Part shown: positions 1 through 8,241 of the stretch, in pieces
Numbering within the stretch: position 1 is the first letter of the stretch
Layout of the letters: each line of letters opens with the position of its first letter
Notes under the pieces: generated by a model
Seen by the model: only the letters and a program-made list of their open reading frames with translations
The model's database searches: none
What the model was told of the DNA's origin: nothing
Source: Actinomycetes bacterium
GTDB lineage: Bacteria > Actinomycetota > Acidimicrobiia > Acidimicrobiales > Bog-793
Direction of reading: 5' to 3'
DNA: 36,436 nucleotides
Assembly: GCA_021803215.1 (NCBI GenBank)
Contig: JAJZLV010000113.1
Span: forward strand, 1 to 36,436
Program-made: the position numbers and the translations under genes

Positions 1-21
1 GACCCTGATATTGCAGCCGGG
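1..21 (+). repeat. IS left terminal inverted repeat
   Basis: The sequence starts GACCCTGATATT. It is the reverse complement of the other end at 1703-1723, with mismatches only at positions 13, 16 and 20 of 21. It is the transposase binding and cleavage end downstream of the transposase gene. Confidence 0.85.
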
Positions 22-203
22 TAGCCGAGTGCTGCTTTGAGCGCCCAGAACTTCCGGCACATGTCCGGTTGGCTCTCCGAGGCTCGTTGCAAGTCGTGTC
101 CCGGCCGCCGAACGGAGCTGAGATGGGTGAAATGGGTGGTCGAAAGTGGCCAGGGGCATGGCTCCGCAGCTTCTGGGGCGATTCTGTGCGGAGATCGGTT
201 TCG

Positions 204-1601
204 TCAGGCGAACATCGGGAGCGCCCGCAGGCGCTTCAGTGCGGCGATGAACGCGCTGGCGTGGCGGTAGGCGCGTGGCAGGCGGAGATGGACCCGACGA
301 CCGGTGCGCACGACGCGTGCGGGGACGTTGAAGAAACTGGCCCGGAGGCGTTTGCCCCGACAGGTCGAGAACGCTTCGGGGAGAGCGAGGACCCGCACCC
401 AGCGGGCCACGTTGTAGGCGAGAGCAGACGCCTGCCACCACAGCCAGTTGGCACAGAAGCTCTGCAGCGGTGCGTGGTTCATGCCGAAGTCTTCTTTCAG
501 CTGGCGGATCGCCTCTTCGGGAGCGCCACCTCGGAGACGGTGGTGGTGGTCGATGTCGATGGCCGAAGCGAACATCGGCGGGATGTTGGTGATGACGGTG
601 AAGAACCGCCAACCTCCAAGGTCGTCGAAGCTGAGCTGTTCGCCAGTGGCCTTTCGCTGCCGGCGAACGATGAGACGGAGATCCCGCTTGGCGAAGTGGT
701 AGGTGATCTCGGCCACCTCGGAACCAGCCAGCTCACCGTCGGCCTTCAAGGCCGCAGTCCAGACCGTCTTCGGATTGCTGGCCAGCGCCTCGATCGCCTT
801 GCGTATCGACTTGTTCTGCACGCAGGTGATGGAAAAGGCCGCCGAGTGCCTCGTGGCCGCCTCCATAACCGAACGGGAGAACCCCGCCGAGTCGACCCGC
901 AGCCACAGCTGGTAGTTCGCCCTGGCCTCGGTGGGGATGGCGGCCACACACTCGTCGATGAAACTGGCGAGCTTGCGCCTCGGAGAGGCATTGCCACCCC
1001 GTGCCCGGATCGCGAGTACGTCACCGGTCTCGCCCACCACGCCCACGAGTGGGCTCATCTGCACCTCGCCCTTGTAGGAGAACTTCGAGCCCTCCTTCAG
1101 CTTCCCGAACGTGTCGATGTAGGTCGCGTCGGGATCGACGGTCAAGATCCCTGCTGCCGGCGCTGCCCCCATCGCCCAGGCACGGCGGAGCATGTCGCGG
1201 TTCACCGCTGCCGCCTTGGTCACCCTCCCCAGGTCAGCACCGGCCAAGAAGCGGTAGAGGGTGGTGTGGCTCGGCAACGCGTGGCTGCCCCGCAGGCGCT
1301 TTGTCGCCTCGTCTTGGAGCAGCGACACGTCGGAGATGAAGTCGCCTCCGGCCAACTGCAGCTCCACCACCGGTCGGTAACACTCCCCGCCGCTATAGCC
1401 ACCCGGGCCGATCGGACGCAGCCCCCGGCGGTCGGCGGCATCGACGAGTCCCAGATGATCGAGCAGCTCACCGAACAAGGCGATGCCGGCGACACCAGTC
1501 ACATCGTCTTCGGTCGCCTCGAGGACCACCGGTGCGACACGTTGCCAGGGCCTTGCAACGACAGGGTCCTTGATCTCGAACAGCGTCGCGGTAGTCTTCA
1601 C
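204..1601 (-). CDS. IS1380-family DDE transposase
   Basis: This 465-residue transposase catalyses cut-and-paste movement of the surrounding element. The catalytic signature is visible in order: an aspartate in LTVDPDATYID (about residue 156), RVDSAGF (D237), and the C-terminal acidic motif followed by a helix, EEAIRQLKEDFG (about residues 362-373), then NWLWWQASALAYNVARW. This arrangement is typical of DDE_Tnp_1 group 1 / IS1380 enzymes, and the length is normal. The start is GTG at 1601, preceded by AAGGAGC about 10 nt upstream. No frameshift or internal stop is seen, so the enzyme may be functional. The gene fills nearly the whole element, and its terminal repeats are present at both ends. 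Confidence 0.9.
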   Translation of the reverse strand: MKTTATLFEIKDPVVARPWQRVAPVVLEATEDDVTGVAGIALFGELLDHLGLVDAADRRGLRPIGPGGYSGGECYRPVVELQLAGGDFISDVSLLQDEATKRLRGSHALPSHTTLYRFLAGADLGRVTKAAAVNRDMLRRAWAMGAAPAAGILTVDPDATYIDTFGKLKEGSKFSYKGEVQMSPLVGVVGETGDVLAIRARGGNASPRRKLASFIDECVAAIPTEARANYQLWLRVDSAGFSRSVMEAATRHSAAFSITCVQNKSIRKAIEALASNPKTVWTAALKADGELAGSEVAEITYHFAKRDLRLIVRRQRKATGEQLSFDDLGGWRFFTVITNIPPMFASAIDIDHHHRLRGGAPEEAIRQLKEDFGMNHAPLQSFCANWLWWQASALAYNVARWVRVLALPEAFSTCRGKRLRASFFNVPARVVRTGRRVHLRLPRAYRHASAFIAALKRLRALPMFA

Positions 1602-1702
1602 TTGGTAGGTGCTCCTTCGCTTGGGCGTGAATGTGGTTTCTCAACTCACATCATCCCAGGTAGAGGAGCACTTTCCGCGTCTTTCAGACCCCCGTTGACC
1701 AG

Positions 1703-1723
1703 CGCGGATGAAATATCAGGGTC
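1703..1723 (-). repeat. IS right terminal inverted repeat
   Basis: Ends ATATCAGGGTC at 1723. It pairs with the left end at 1-21 and lies on the transposase 5' side, about 100 bp upstream of the transposase start. Confidence 0.85.
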
Positions 1724-1748
1724 TGAGAAGAGGCGTGGTCTCGCCTCG

Positions 1749-2494
1749 ATGCCGGCGAGCGCCACCGGTCGCATCGCCCCGGGCAGCCGCCTGGCGATCG
1801 TCCGCCCCGGGGAGGCGTTCGTGAGCGCCGAGGAGAGCTTCGGGGGACACGAGAGCTGTCGCGGGCTGACCGCCGCCCGGCGTCACCGGGTGGGAGCGCT
1901 CGCCGCCCGCCTGCAGCAGAGCGGCGAGCTCGCCCGAGCCGTGGCGCTCTACTCGAGCGGGCTGCGCCGGGCAATCGAGACGGCCGAGATCCTGGCGAAG
2001 GCTCTCGGCGGCCTCGAGATCTGGCAGACCTGCTCGCTGTGCGAGCGCCACGTCGGCGGGGCCGACGCCATGACCTGGTCCGACGGCGAGCAGCTCTCCG
2101 GCAGGGCGGTGCCGGGGCGGGACGACCACCGGCAGCGCTCGCGCCCGGCGCCGAGACCTGGGCCGGCTTCCTCGAGAGGGCCGAGGCGGCCCTTTACGAG
2201 GTGATGGCGGCGCAGCACGGCGGTCTCGTCGCCGCGGCCGGCCACGGCGGCCCCGCCGGAGCCTCGGTCGCGCGCTTGCTCGAGCTGCCGGGCGACGGGG
2301 AGGGCTCCCGGGGCTCCGCGGACAACTCCTCTCTCACCGGCTGGGAGTTGACCGGCTGGCGTTGGTGGCTCGTGGGCTGCAACGACGGCGCCCGTCTCGG
2401 GGCCTCGAAGCGGGCGCCGACAGCCGGCCTGCGGCTCCCGCCGCCGGGCTGGATGGGGGAGGGGGCCGGCCCGGCGACCCCTCAGCAGGCGTAG
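1749..2494 (+). pseudogene. Histidine phosphatase (phosphoglycerate mutase-like), decayed
   Basis: The first part, read from ATG 1749, contains LAIVRPGEA and later LYSSGLRRAIETAEILAKAL, the pattern of the histidine phosphatase superfamily. The remainder, ETWAGFLERAEAALYE, then GGLVAAAGHGGPAGASV and TSLTGWELT-like NSSLTGWELTGW, continues only in the next frame to a stop at 2492-2494. A frameshift therefore lies roughly between 2090 and 2150. The RHGE catalytic motif reads RPGE: the phospho-accepting histidine codon CAC has become CCC. The second histidine (GHGG) remains. Frameshift plus loss of the catalytic histidine make this a convincing pseudogene. The IS right end is 25 bp upstream. Its 3' end overlaps the end of the minus-strand gene by 13 bp. 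The original substrate cannot be told. Confidence 0.75.
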
Positions 2495-4980
2495 TCGGGG
2501 TCGAAGGGGTAGTTGTTCGAACCCGGCGTCTCTTGCAGCATGGAGGGGACCCCACCGGCGAAGTCGTAGTAGCCGGCACACCAGTTCGACAGGGCGGCCG
2601 TCGAGGGGTAGCCGGAGCTGCTCGGATAGGGCGGCGAGGTCCAGGGCGCCCCGGCGATCCAGAGCGGCAGCTGGGCGCCGCTCGGGACGAAGTGGTCGGT
2701 GATGATGTTCCACTGCTGGGCCGTCGAGTAGACGCCGACGGTCATGCCCTGGCCCCGCAGGGCGTCTATGGCTCCTTGGATGGTGCGGTCGTTGAGGCTC
2801 GGGGTGCAGGACCAATAGGCGCCCCCGCCGCTCCACTGCTTCGACGAGCAGGAGTCGTTCTCGATGTCGAGCCACCAGACGGGGGCCTTCGCCCCCTGCG
2901 AGGCGGCGTAGGCGAGGGCGCCGACGGCCGAGTTGTAGCCGTAGTTGTAGGCATAGCAGGCCGCCCGCTTCGGGCTGGTGAGCTTCTGACAGCTTCCGGC
3001 CGGGCCGCTCGAGTCCGTCGAGTTCACGCCCGAGGGGGAGTTGAGGAAGATGTAGAGCTGGTACTGGGGAGCCACGCTGCTCCCGGGCAGGCGGGCCTGC
3101 TCGGCCCAGGAGATCTCGGCCTGCAGGCAGTTGTTGTCGGCGCCGAAGGCCCAGCCGTCGACGCCTACGAAGGCGACCGCGAAAGGTGGCCCGGGGAGGC
3201 TGCCGGCCTCGGAGGGGCTCTTCGAGTTGCACTGGGGCCAGCTGACGTCGTAGCCGTAGCTGCCGGGCGGATAGGGGGAGAACTGGGTCGAGGCGAGCGG
3301 CACCGTCGCCGCGATCGCCACCACCGGCGAGGATGAGGCCGAAGCGGGGGGAGCGCCGCCCGAGGGGGCGCCCGCCGCCACGAGCGTGCCCGCCGAGGTG
3401 ACGAGCCAGTAACCGCCGATGCCGCCGGGGGCGGCGGCGATGCCGACCACGGCTGAGGAGAGAGCCGGAGGGGCGAGCGGCGAGCTGGCGTCGCCGAAGG
3501 CGTAGACGTCGCCGGCCGAGTCCACCAGCCAGTAGCCCCTCCCGTCGGGGGTGAGCGCCATCGACACGATCGGATGGGGCAGGGCATGGCCGGCGAGGCT
3601 GCCGTAGCTGCCCGCCTTTCCGAGCGGGTAGACGTCGCCGGCCGAGTTGACGACGAGGGCGCCGGCGCCGCCGGGAAGGACGGCGAAGGCGACGATCGGG
3701 GGTCCGGCATAGCTCGCGGGAAGCGAGGGGATCGAGGGGGCGTCTCCGTAGGCCCGCACGACGCCGCTCGCCGTGCAGAGCCAGTAGCCCTGACCGTCGG
3801 GCGTCGGGACGAGAGCGATGGTGTCCTGGGCCGGCGTCGCCGGGAGAGGCTGTTTTCCGGTCGAGCCGTAGAAGCCTGCGTCTCCGATGTTGTAGACCGA
3901 GCCGTTGGCGGTCACTATCCAGTAGCCCCTCCCGTCGGGGGTGAGCGCCATCCCGACGGCCGGCATGCGCATCGCGATGTTCTCGGTCCCGCCGAAGTTG
4001 CCCGCTCCGCCGAAGCTCGTCACGGTGCCGTTCGCCTGCAGGAGGTCGTAGGCCGTCGGCGGGTCCGGCAGCGGCACGGCGGTGGCGATGCCGACGATGA
4101 GCCTTCCGCCCGAGAGCCCGGAGAGGCCGCCGAGAGAGGGGACCCCGGCGTTCAGCATGGAGCCGCCGGAGGAGACCCCCCAGATCCCCCGGGCGTCCGG
4201 GGCGACGGCCAGGCCGACGGCGGCTCCCACGAGCGATGGCCGGTAGTGCACCTTGCGGGTGCCGCCGAAGGAGAAGACCTGCCCCTTGGCACCGAGCATC
4301 CAGTAGCCGGTCCCGGCCGCGTTGCGGGCGAGAGAGACGATCGGCACCGACAGCCTCCGACGGCCGAGGCCTCCGTAGTTGCGCACATTTCCGAGGCGCC
4401 AGATGACCCCCTTGTCGGTGACGACCCAGGCACCGTGCTGGTTCGGCTCGACGCTGAAGCCGACGATCGGCTGCCTCGCCCGGTTCTGCTTCTTGGTGAG
4501 CGAGGGGATCTTCGGGGCGTCCCCGTAGGCGCGCACCCCGCCGCTGGCGTTGCAGAGCCAGTAGCCGCGGCCGTTCTTGGTGGGGACGAGTGCGATGACG
4601 CGATGCGCCCGGTTGGGAAGAGGTCCCCGCCCGGGCGAGCCGTAGAAGTGGGCGTCGCCCATCCCGTAGACGCTCCCGTTGGCCGTGACGATCCAGTAGC
4701 CGCGCCCGTCTGGGGTGACCGCCATCCCCACCACCGGCATGCGGAGCTTGAGGCTCTCGAGGCCGCCGTAGTAGCCCGCCCCGCCGAAGCTCGAGACGGT
4801 GCCGTCGGCGGAGACGAGATCGTAGGCGAGCCCGCTCGTCGCGCTGGTCCCGGTGGCGGCCCCGGCCCGCGAGGCCGCCGGGAGGGGGAGGACGCCCGCC
4901 AGCAAGAGGAGGGTCGCCGCCGCCGTGGCGGCGAGCGCCGCCGGGAGCCTTCTTGACCGCCAGGCCTGGTGCAACGTCAC
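2482..4980 (-). CDS. Secreted double-propeller protein with GH25-like C-terminal domain
   Basis: The protein is 832 residues from GTG 4980; an upstream GTG at 5061 would add 27 residues but lacks a ribosome site, whereas GAAAG precedes 4980. A signal peptide is clear: basic WRSRRLP, a hydrophobic stretch, then Ala-rich cleavage around residue 42. Residues about 52-305 and 307-560 are two copies of the same module, each with six blades of about 42 residues of the type GYW-V---G-V---GDA---YGS. Such repeats occur in exported proteins of Acidimicrobiia-like actinobacteria. The C-terminal 260 residues start YGYDVSWPQCN and contain WWLDIENDS (about residue 707), resembling the DxE active site of GH25-type TIM barrels and related actinobacterial domains. 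I infer a cell-envelope or peptidoglycan-associated role; the exact substrate is unknown. The gene follows aroG with 206 bp between them. Confidence 0.75.
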   Translation of the reverse strand: MTLHQAWRSRRLPAALAATAAATLLLLAGVLPLPAASRAGAATGTSATSGLAYDLVSADGTVSSFGGAGYYGGLESLKLRMPVVGMAVTPDGRGYWIVTANGSVYGMGDAHFYGSPGRGPLPNRAHRVIALVPTKNGRGYWLCNASGGVRAYGDAPKIPSLTKKQNRARQPIVGFSVEPNQHGAWVVTDKGVIWRLGNVRNYGGLGRRRLSVPIVSLARNAAGTGYWMLGAKGQVFSFGGTRKVHYRPSLVGAAVGLAVAPDARGIWGVSSGGSMLNAGVPSLGGLSGLSGGRLIVGIATAVPLPDPPTAYDLLQANGTVTSFGGAGNFGGTENIAMRMPAVGMALTPDGRGYWIVTANGSVYNIGDAGFYGSTGKQPLPATPAQDTIALVPTPDGQGYWLCTASGVVRAYGDAPSIPSLPASYAGPPIVAFAVLPGGAGALVVNSAGDVYPLGKAGSYGSLAGHALPHPIVSMALTPDGRGYWLVDSAGDVYAFGDASSPLAPPALSSAVVGIAAAPGGIGGYWLVTSAGTLVAAGAPSGGAPPASASSSPVVAIAATVPLASTQFSPYPPGSYGYDVSWPQCNSKSPSEAGSLPGPPFAVAFVGVDGWAFGADNNCLQAEISWAEQARLPGSSVAPQYQLYIFLNSPSGVNSTDSSGPAGSCQKLTSPKRAACYAYNYGYNSAVGALAYAASQGAKAPVWWLDIENDSCSSKQWSGGGAYWSCTPSLNDRTIQGAIDALRGQGMTVGVYSTAQQWNIITDHFVPSGAQLPLWIAGAPWTSPPYPSSSGYPSTAALSNWCAGYYDFAGGVPSMLQETPGSNNYPFDPDYAC

Positions 4981-5147
4981 TGCTCTTTCGTCCTGCTCTC
5001 CGAGCCCCCAGCCGAGCCGGAGTCTTCTGGTGCCTAGGTCACCGCTGACCCTCCGGGCCACGAGAGGGTTTCAACAGAGGAGATGTGAACGTCCGGCTCT
5101 CGACCACCCCCGGCCCGACGAGGCGCCAGTCTAGGCGGGCACCGAGC

Positions 5148-5172
5148 GCGAGGAAAGGGATCTTTTCCTCGC
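5148..5172 (-). terminator. Hairpin downstream of aroG, probable terminator
   Basis: A perfect 9-bp stem, GCGAGGAAA / TTTCCTCGC, with a 7-nt loop, 15 bp past the aroG stop codon. No uridine tract follows, as is common in high-GC actinobacteria. It sits in the 206-bp gap before the secreted repeat protein, so it would separate the two genes into different transcripts. Confidence 0.5.
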
Positions 5173-5186
5173 CGGCTGCGAGCCGC

Positions 5187-6566
5187 TCAGTTCTCCCGCA
5201 GCAGCTCGGCCACCCTGAAGGCCAGCTCGATCGACTGGCGGGCGTTCAGGCGAGGGTCGCAGGCCGTCGTGTACCTGAGCGGCAGCTGCTCGTCGAGGAT
5301 CTCCTCGATGCCGCCCAGACACTCGGTCACGTCGTCGCCCGTGAGCTCGACGTGCACTCCGCCCGGCCAGCTCGAAAGCGCCCGGTGGACGGCGAAGAAG
5401 CCCTTTATCTCGCCGAGGACGTCGTCGAAGTGGCGGGTCTTGCGGCTCGACTCGCTCACGAAGGTGTTGCCGTGCATCGGGTCGCACTGCCAGACGACCG
5501 ACCGCCCGGAGTTGCGCACAGCCTCGACGAGCGGCGGGAGCGTCTCGCGCACCCGCCCGACTCCCATGCGGGAGATGAGCGTGAGCCGGCCCGGCTCGCG
5601 CTCGGGGTCGAGCACCTCGCAAAGGGCCAGGAGCTCCTCGGGGCTGGTCGAGGGGCCGAGCTTCACCCCGACCGGGTTCTTGATGCCGCGGGCGAACTCG
5701 ACGTGGGCACCCTCCAGCTGGCGGGTGCGCTCGCCGACCCAGAGGAAGTGGGCCGAGCAGTCGTAGAAGTCGCCCGTGAGCGAGTCCTGCCGTGTGAGGG
5801 CCTCCTCGTAGCCGAGCAGCAGCGCCTCGTGGCCGGTGTAGAGGTCCACCTGATGGATGGGCGAGTCGCTCGTGAGGTCGACCCCGCAGGCCCTCATGAA
5901 GCGGAGCGCCCGGTCGATCTCCTCGGCGATCGCCTCGTACCGGCGCCCTTCGGCGCTGGCGGCGACGAACTCCTGGTTCCAGGAGTGCACCTGGGAGAGG
6001 TCGGCGAAGCCGCCCTTGGTGAAGGCCCGCAGCAGGTTCAAGGTGGCGGCTGACTGGTGGTAGGCCGTCAGCATCCGATTGGGGTCGGGCACCCGGCCGG
6101 CCGGCACCGGCACGTCGTCGTTGATGATGTGGCCCCGAAAGACCGGGAGCTGCAGGTCACCGACCCGCTCGGTCGGGTGCGAGCGGGGCTTGGCGAACTG
6201 CCCGGCGATCCGACCTATCTTCAAGACGGGTACGCCGGAGCCGTAGGTGAGGACGACGGCCATCTGCAGGATTATCTTCAGCTTGTCCCTTATCGAGTCG
6301 GCCGAGAAGTCGTCGAAGGACTCGGCGCAGTCGCCGGCCTGCAGCACGAAGGCCCGCCCGGCCGCCACCTCGGCGAGGGCTCTTTTGAGCCGCCGCGCCT
6401 CGCCGGCGAACACGAGAGGCGGCAGGGCGCGCAGCCGGCCGTGCACCTGCTCGGCCAGAGAGGGGTCGGGCCACTCGGGCAGCTGGGTGGCTTCTCTCCC
6501 GCGCCAGGAGGTGGGCTCCCACCGCCTTTGTCCAAGGCCTGTGGCGGTCCCGTCCCGTTCGTCCAC
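5187..6566 (-). CDS. aroG: Class II 3-deoxy-D-arabino-heptulosonate 7-phosphate synthase
   Basis: Condenses phosphoenolpyruvate with erythrose 4-phosphate, the first step of the shikimate pathway. The 459-residue protein has the plant/mycobacterial class II pattern throughout: WRGREATQLPEWPD near the N-terminus, LQAGDCAESF with the metal-binding Cys80, KIGRIAGQFAKPRS, GVKLGPS, the WQCDPMHGNT metal histidine, VELTGDDVTEC with the metal glutamate, and TACDPRLN with the metal aspartate. All four expected metal ligands (Cys, His, Glu, Asp) are present. The start is GTG 6566, which has a TACGCT box 7 nt upstream and no Shine-Dalgarno, so a leaderless transcript is likely. It is divergent from the F420-type oxidoreductase gene. 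Known family members are feedback-inhibited, partly through chorismate mutase; no mutase is present here. Confidence 0.95.
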   Translation of the reverse strand: MDERDGTATGLGQRRWEPTSWRGREATQLPEWPDPSLAEQVHGRLRALPPLVFAGEARRLKRALAEVAAGRAFVLQAGDCAESFDDFSADSIRDKLKIILQMAVVLTYGSGVPVLKIGRIAGQFAKPRSHPTERVGDLQLPVFRGHIINDDVPVPAGRVPDPNRMLTAYHQSAATLNLLRAFTKGGFADLSQVHSWNQEFVAASAEGRRYEAIAEEIDRALRFMRACGVDLTSDSPIHQVDLYTGHEALLLGYEEALTRQDSLTGDFYDCSAHFLWVGERTRQLEGAHVEFARGIKNPVGVKLGPSTSPEELLALCEVLDPEREPGRLTLISRMGVGRVRETLPPLVEAVRNSGRSVVWQCDPMHGNTFVSESSRKTRHFDDVLGEIKGFFAVHRALSSWPGGVHVELTGDDVTECLGGIEEILDEQLPLRYTTACDPRLNARQSIELAFRVAELLREN

Positions 6567-6573
6567 GAACAGA

Positions 6574-6579
6574 AGCGTA
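6574..6579 (-). promoter_or_regulatory. Putative -10 box of aroG (leaderless)
   Basis: TACGCT on the minus strand, seven nucleotides before the GTG start. That spacing would place transcription initiation at or next to the start codon. No ribosome-binding site is visible. No convincing -35 box was found. Confidence 0.45.
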
Positions 6580-6639
6580 AACGAACGGGCGGGGCCGCCG
6601 GTCCCGGCGACGGGCAGGCAGGAAAAGGTCGCCTTTGGC

Positions 6640-6645
6640 TAGCCT
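6640..6645 (+). promoter_or_regulatory. Putative -10 box of the oxidoreductase-nadD-rsfS group
   Basis: TAGCCT nine nucleotides before the ATG at 6655, with no Shine-Dalgarno between them. The predicted transcript would be leaderless or have a leader of only a few bases. It fits the window-wide TANNNT pattern. Confidence 0.4.
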
Positions 6646-6654
6646 TCGGCCATC

Positions 6655-7584
6655 ATGCCTCCCTTCCGATTCGGGGTACAGCTCTCGCGCTCGAAGAGCC
6701 TTGCCGGGTGGCGTGAGACCGCCCGCAAGATCGAGGACCTCGGCTTCTCGACCCTTTTCATACCGGACCACTTCGACGACCAGCTCGGCCCCCTCGTCGC
6801 CCTGAGCGTGGCGGCCGAGGCGACGAGGTCGTTGAAGGTGGGCTCGCTCGTCTTCGACAACGACTATCGTCACCCTCTCGTGCTCGCCAAGGAGTGCGCC
6901 ACCTTGGACCTCGCGAGCGAGGGCCGGCTCGAGGTCGGGATAGGGGCGGGCTGGCTGAGGAGCGACTACGAGGAGGCCGGCATCGACTATGACCCGCCCG
7001 CCACCCGGGTCGCCCGCATGGCCGAGGCGGTCAAGGTGATGAAGGCGCTCTGGTCGAGCGAGAAGGTCGACTTCGAGGGCGAGCACTACAGGCTCTCGGG
7101 CGCGCAGGGGCTGCCCCGCCCCTACACGCCGGGCGGTCCGCCGCTCCTCATCGGGGGCGGGAGCAAAAGGGTGCTCGCTCTCGCAGTCGAGCACGCTCAG
7201 ATCGTCGGCATCAACCCCTCCCTTCGCTCGGGCGAGATCGGGGCGGAGACGATCGCCGGCGCCTCCGCCAGCCACTATGAAGAGCGGGTCGGCTGGGTCC
7301 GCCAGGCGGCCGGCGACCGCTTCGGCGAGCTCGAGCTGCAAAGCCTCGTCTTCGTCGCTCAGATCGGGCGTCCGGCCCAGCTGGTCGCAGAGGAGCTCTC
7401 CCAGCTCTTCGGCTTCTCGGCCGAGGAGATCCTCGGGTCGCCGATCGCCCTTGTCGGGACCGAGGAGGAGATCGTCGCCACCCTCGAGGAGCGGCGGCGG
7501 CTCTCCGGCTTCAGCTACTGGGTGCTGCACGAGGCCGAGATCGACTCCTTCGCCCCCGTCGTGGCCCGTCTGGCTGGCCGCTGA
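6655..7584 (+). CDS. F420-type luciferase-like (LLM) oxidoreductase
   Basis: A 309-residue single-domain bacterial luciferase-like flavin/F420 oxidoreductase. It begins RFGVQLSRSKSLAGWRETA, followed by IEDLGFSTLFIPDHFDDQLGP, SLKVGSLVFDNDYRHPLVLAKE, LDLASEGRLEVGIGAGW and PLLIGGGSKRVL. These motifs match the F420-dependent subgroup related to mycobacterial MSMEG_2516-type proteins rather than the FMN luciferases. Cofactor assignment is by family resemblance; the substrate is unknown. The start ATG lies just after a TAGCCT box. nadD follows after 3 bp, so the two genes are surely co-transcribed. No signal peptide or membrane segment is seen. Confidence 0.85.
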   Translation: MPPFRFGVQLSRSKSLAGWRETARKIEDLGFSTLFIPDHFDDQLGPLVALSVAAEATRSLKVGSLVFDNDYRHPLVLAKECATLDLASEGRLEVGIGAGWLRSDYEEAGIDYDPPATRVARMAEAVKVMKALWSSEKVDFEGEHYRLSGAQGLPRPYTPGGPPLLIGGGSKRVLALAVEHAQIVGINPSLRSGEIGAETIAGASASHYEERVGWVRQAAGDRFGELELQSLVFVAQIGRPAQLVAEELSQLFGFSAEEILGSPIALVGTEEEIVATLEERRRLSGFSYWVLHEAEIDSFAPVVARLAGR

Positions 7585-7587
7585 GCC

Positions 7588-8196
7588 TTGGCCGGAGAGC
7601 GCCTGGGGATCCTCGGTGGGACCTTCGACCCGGTCCACGTCGGGCACCTCGCCGCGGCGGTGAACGTCCGCTTCGAGCTCGAGCTCGACCGGGTCCTCCT
7701 GGTCGTCGCCAACCAGCCCTGGCAGAAGATCGGCACGCGGCCCGTCAGCGCGGCGGCCGACCGCCTCGCCCTCGTCGAGGCCGCCGTCGAGGGCTGCGAG
7801 GGTCTCGAGGCCTCCTCGATGGAGATCGACCGGGGCGGCATCTCCTACACGGCCGACACCCTGGCCGAGCTGCAGGCGGCCGACGAGAGCGCCGAGCTCT
7901 TCTTGGTGATCGGGGCGGACGTCGCCCCGGCCCTCTCGACTTGGGTGCGCCTCGACGAGGTGCGACGGGCCGTCACCCTCGTGGTGGTGAACCGGCCCGG
8001 GACCGAGGTGGTGGAGCCGAGCGAGCGGGCCCTGCTCGCCGGATGGCGGACCTGCTTTGTCGAGATACCGGCGCTCGAGATATCGAGCACCGATCTGCGG
8101 GAGCGGGCGGCCGCCGGCCGGCCGCTCGACTTCCTGGTCCCGCCGAGCACCATCCGCGTGATCAAAGAGCGAGAGCTGTATCGTGGCGCCAGATGA
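7588..8196 (+). CDS. nadD: Nicotinate-nucleotide adenylyltransferase
   Basis: Transfers AMP from ATP to nicotinate mononucleotide to make deamido-NAD in NAD biosynthesis. The 202-residue cytosolic protein opens LGILGGTFDPVHVGHLAAAV with the nucleotidyltransferase G-x-F-D-P-x-H-x-G-H motif, and ends with ISSTDLRERAAAGRPLDFLVP, the ISSTxxR ATP-binding motif. The start is TTG at 7588, only 3 bp after the preceding stop, so translation is probably coupled. nadD followed by rsfS is a common bacterial pairing, seen here with a 45-bp gap. Confidence 0.95.
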   Translation: MAGERLGILGGTFDPVHVGHLAAAVNVRFELELDRVLLVVANQPWQKIGTRPVSAAADRLALVEAAVEGCEGLEASSMEIDRGGISYTADTLAELQAADESAELFLVIGADVAPALSTWVRLDEVRRAVTLVVVNRPGTEVVEPSERALLAGWRTCFVEIPALEISSTDLRERAAAGRPLDFLVPPSTIRVIKERELYRGAR

Positions 8197-8241
8197 GCGA
8201 AGCACCAAGGACCAGGTGGCAAGGGACGGCGGAAGGGCTCC

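Larger units (their letters stand above)
1..1723 (-). mobile_element. IS1380-family insertion sequence, complete
   Basis: The element is bounded by imperfect terminal inverted repeats at 1-21 and 1703-1723 (18 of 21 positions match, the outer 12 perfectly) and carries one minus-strand transposase gene. Its total length of 1.72 kb is usual for IS1380 elements. The DNA is visibly less GC-rich than the rest of the window, which suits a mobile origin. The left flank is outside the window, so the target-site duplication cannot be checked; the bases right of the element are TGAG. The insertion lies 25 bp upstream of the first start codon of a decayed histidine-phosphatase gene. I infer that it may have removed that gene's promoter, or simply landed near an already decaying gene. 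Confidence 0.9.

Noticed and set aside
69-2204. A 711-codon plus-strand frame running from the IS into the phosphatase remnant
   Set aside because: Its first 560 codons are antisense to the transposase and only the end carries real homology; treated as the pseudogene from 1749.
4981-5186. Possible small gene between aroG and the secreted repeat protein
   Set aside because: No frame with a ribosome site and coding-like codon use was seen; only a terminator-like hairpin at 5148-5172.
6157-8208. A 683-codon minus-strand frame opposite the oxidoreductase and nadD
   Set aside because: Antisense to clear genes and low-complexity.
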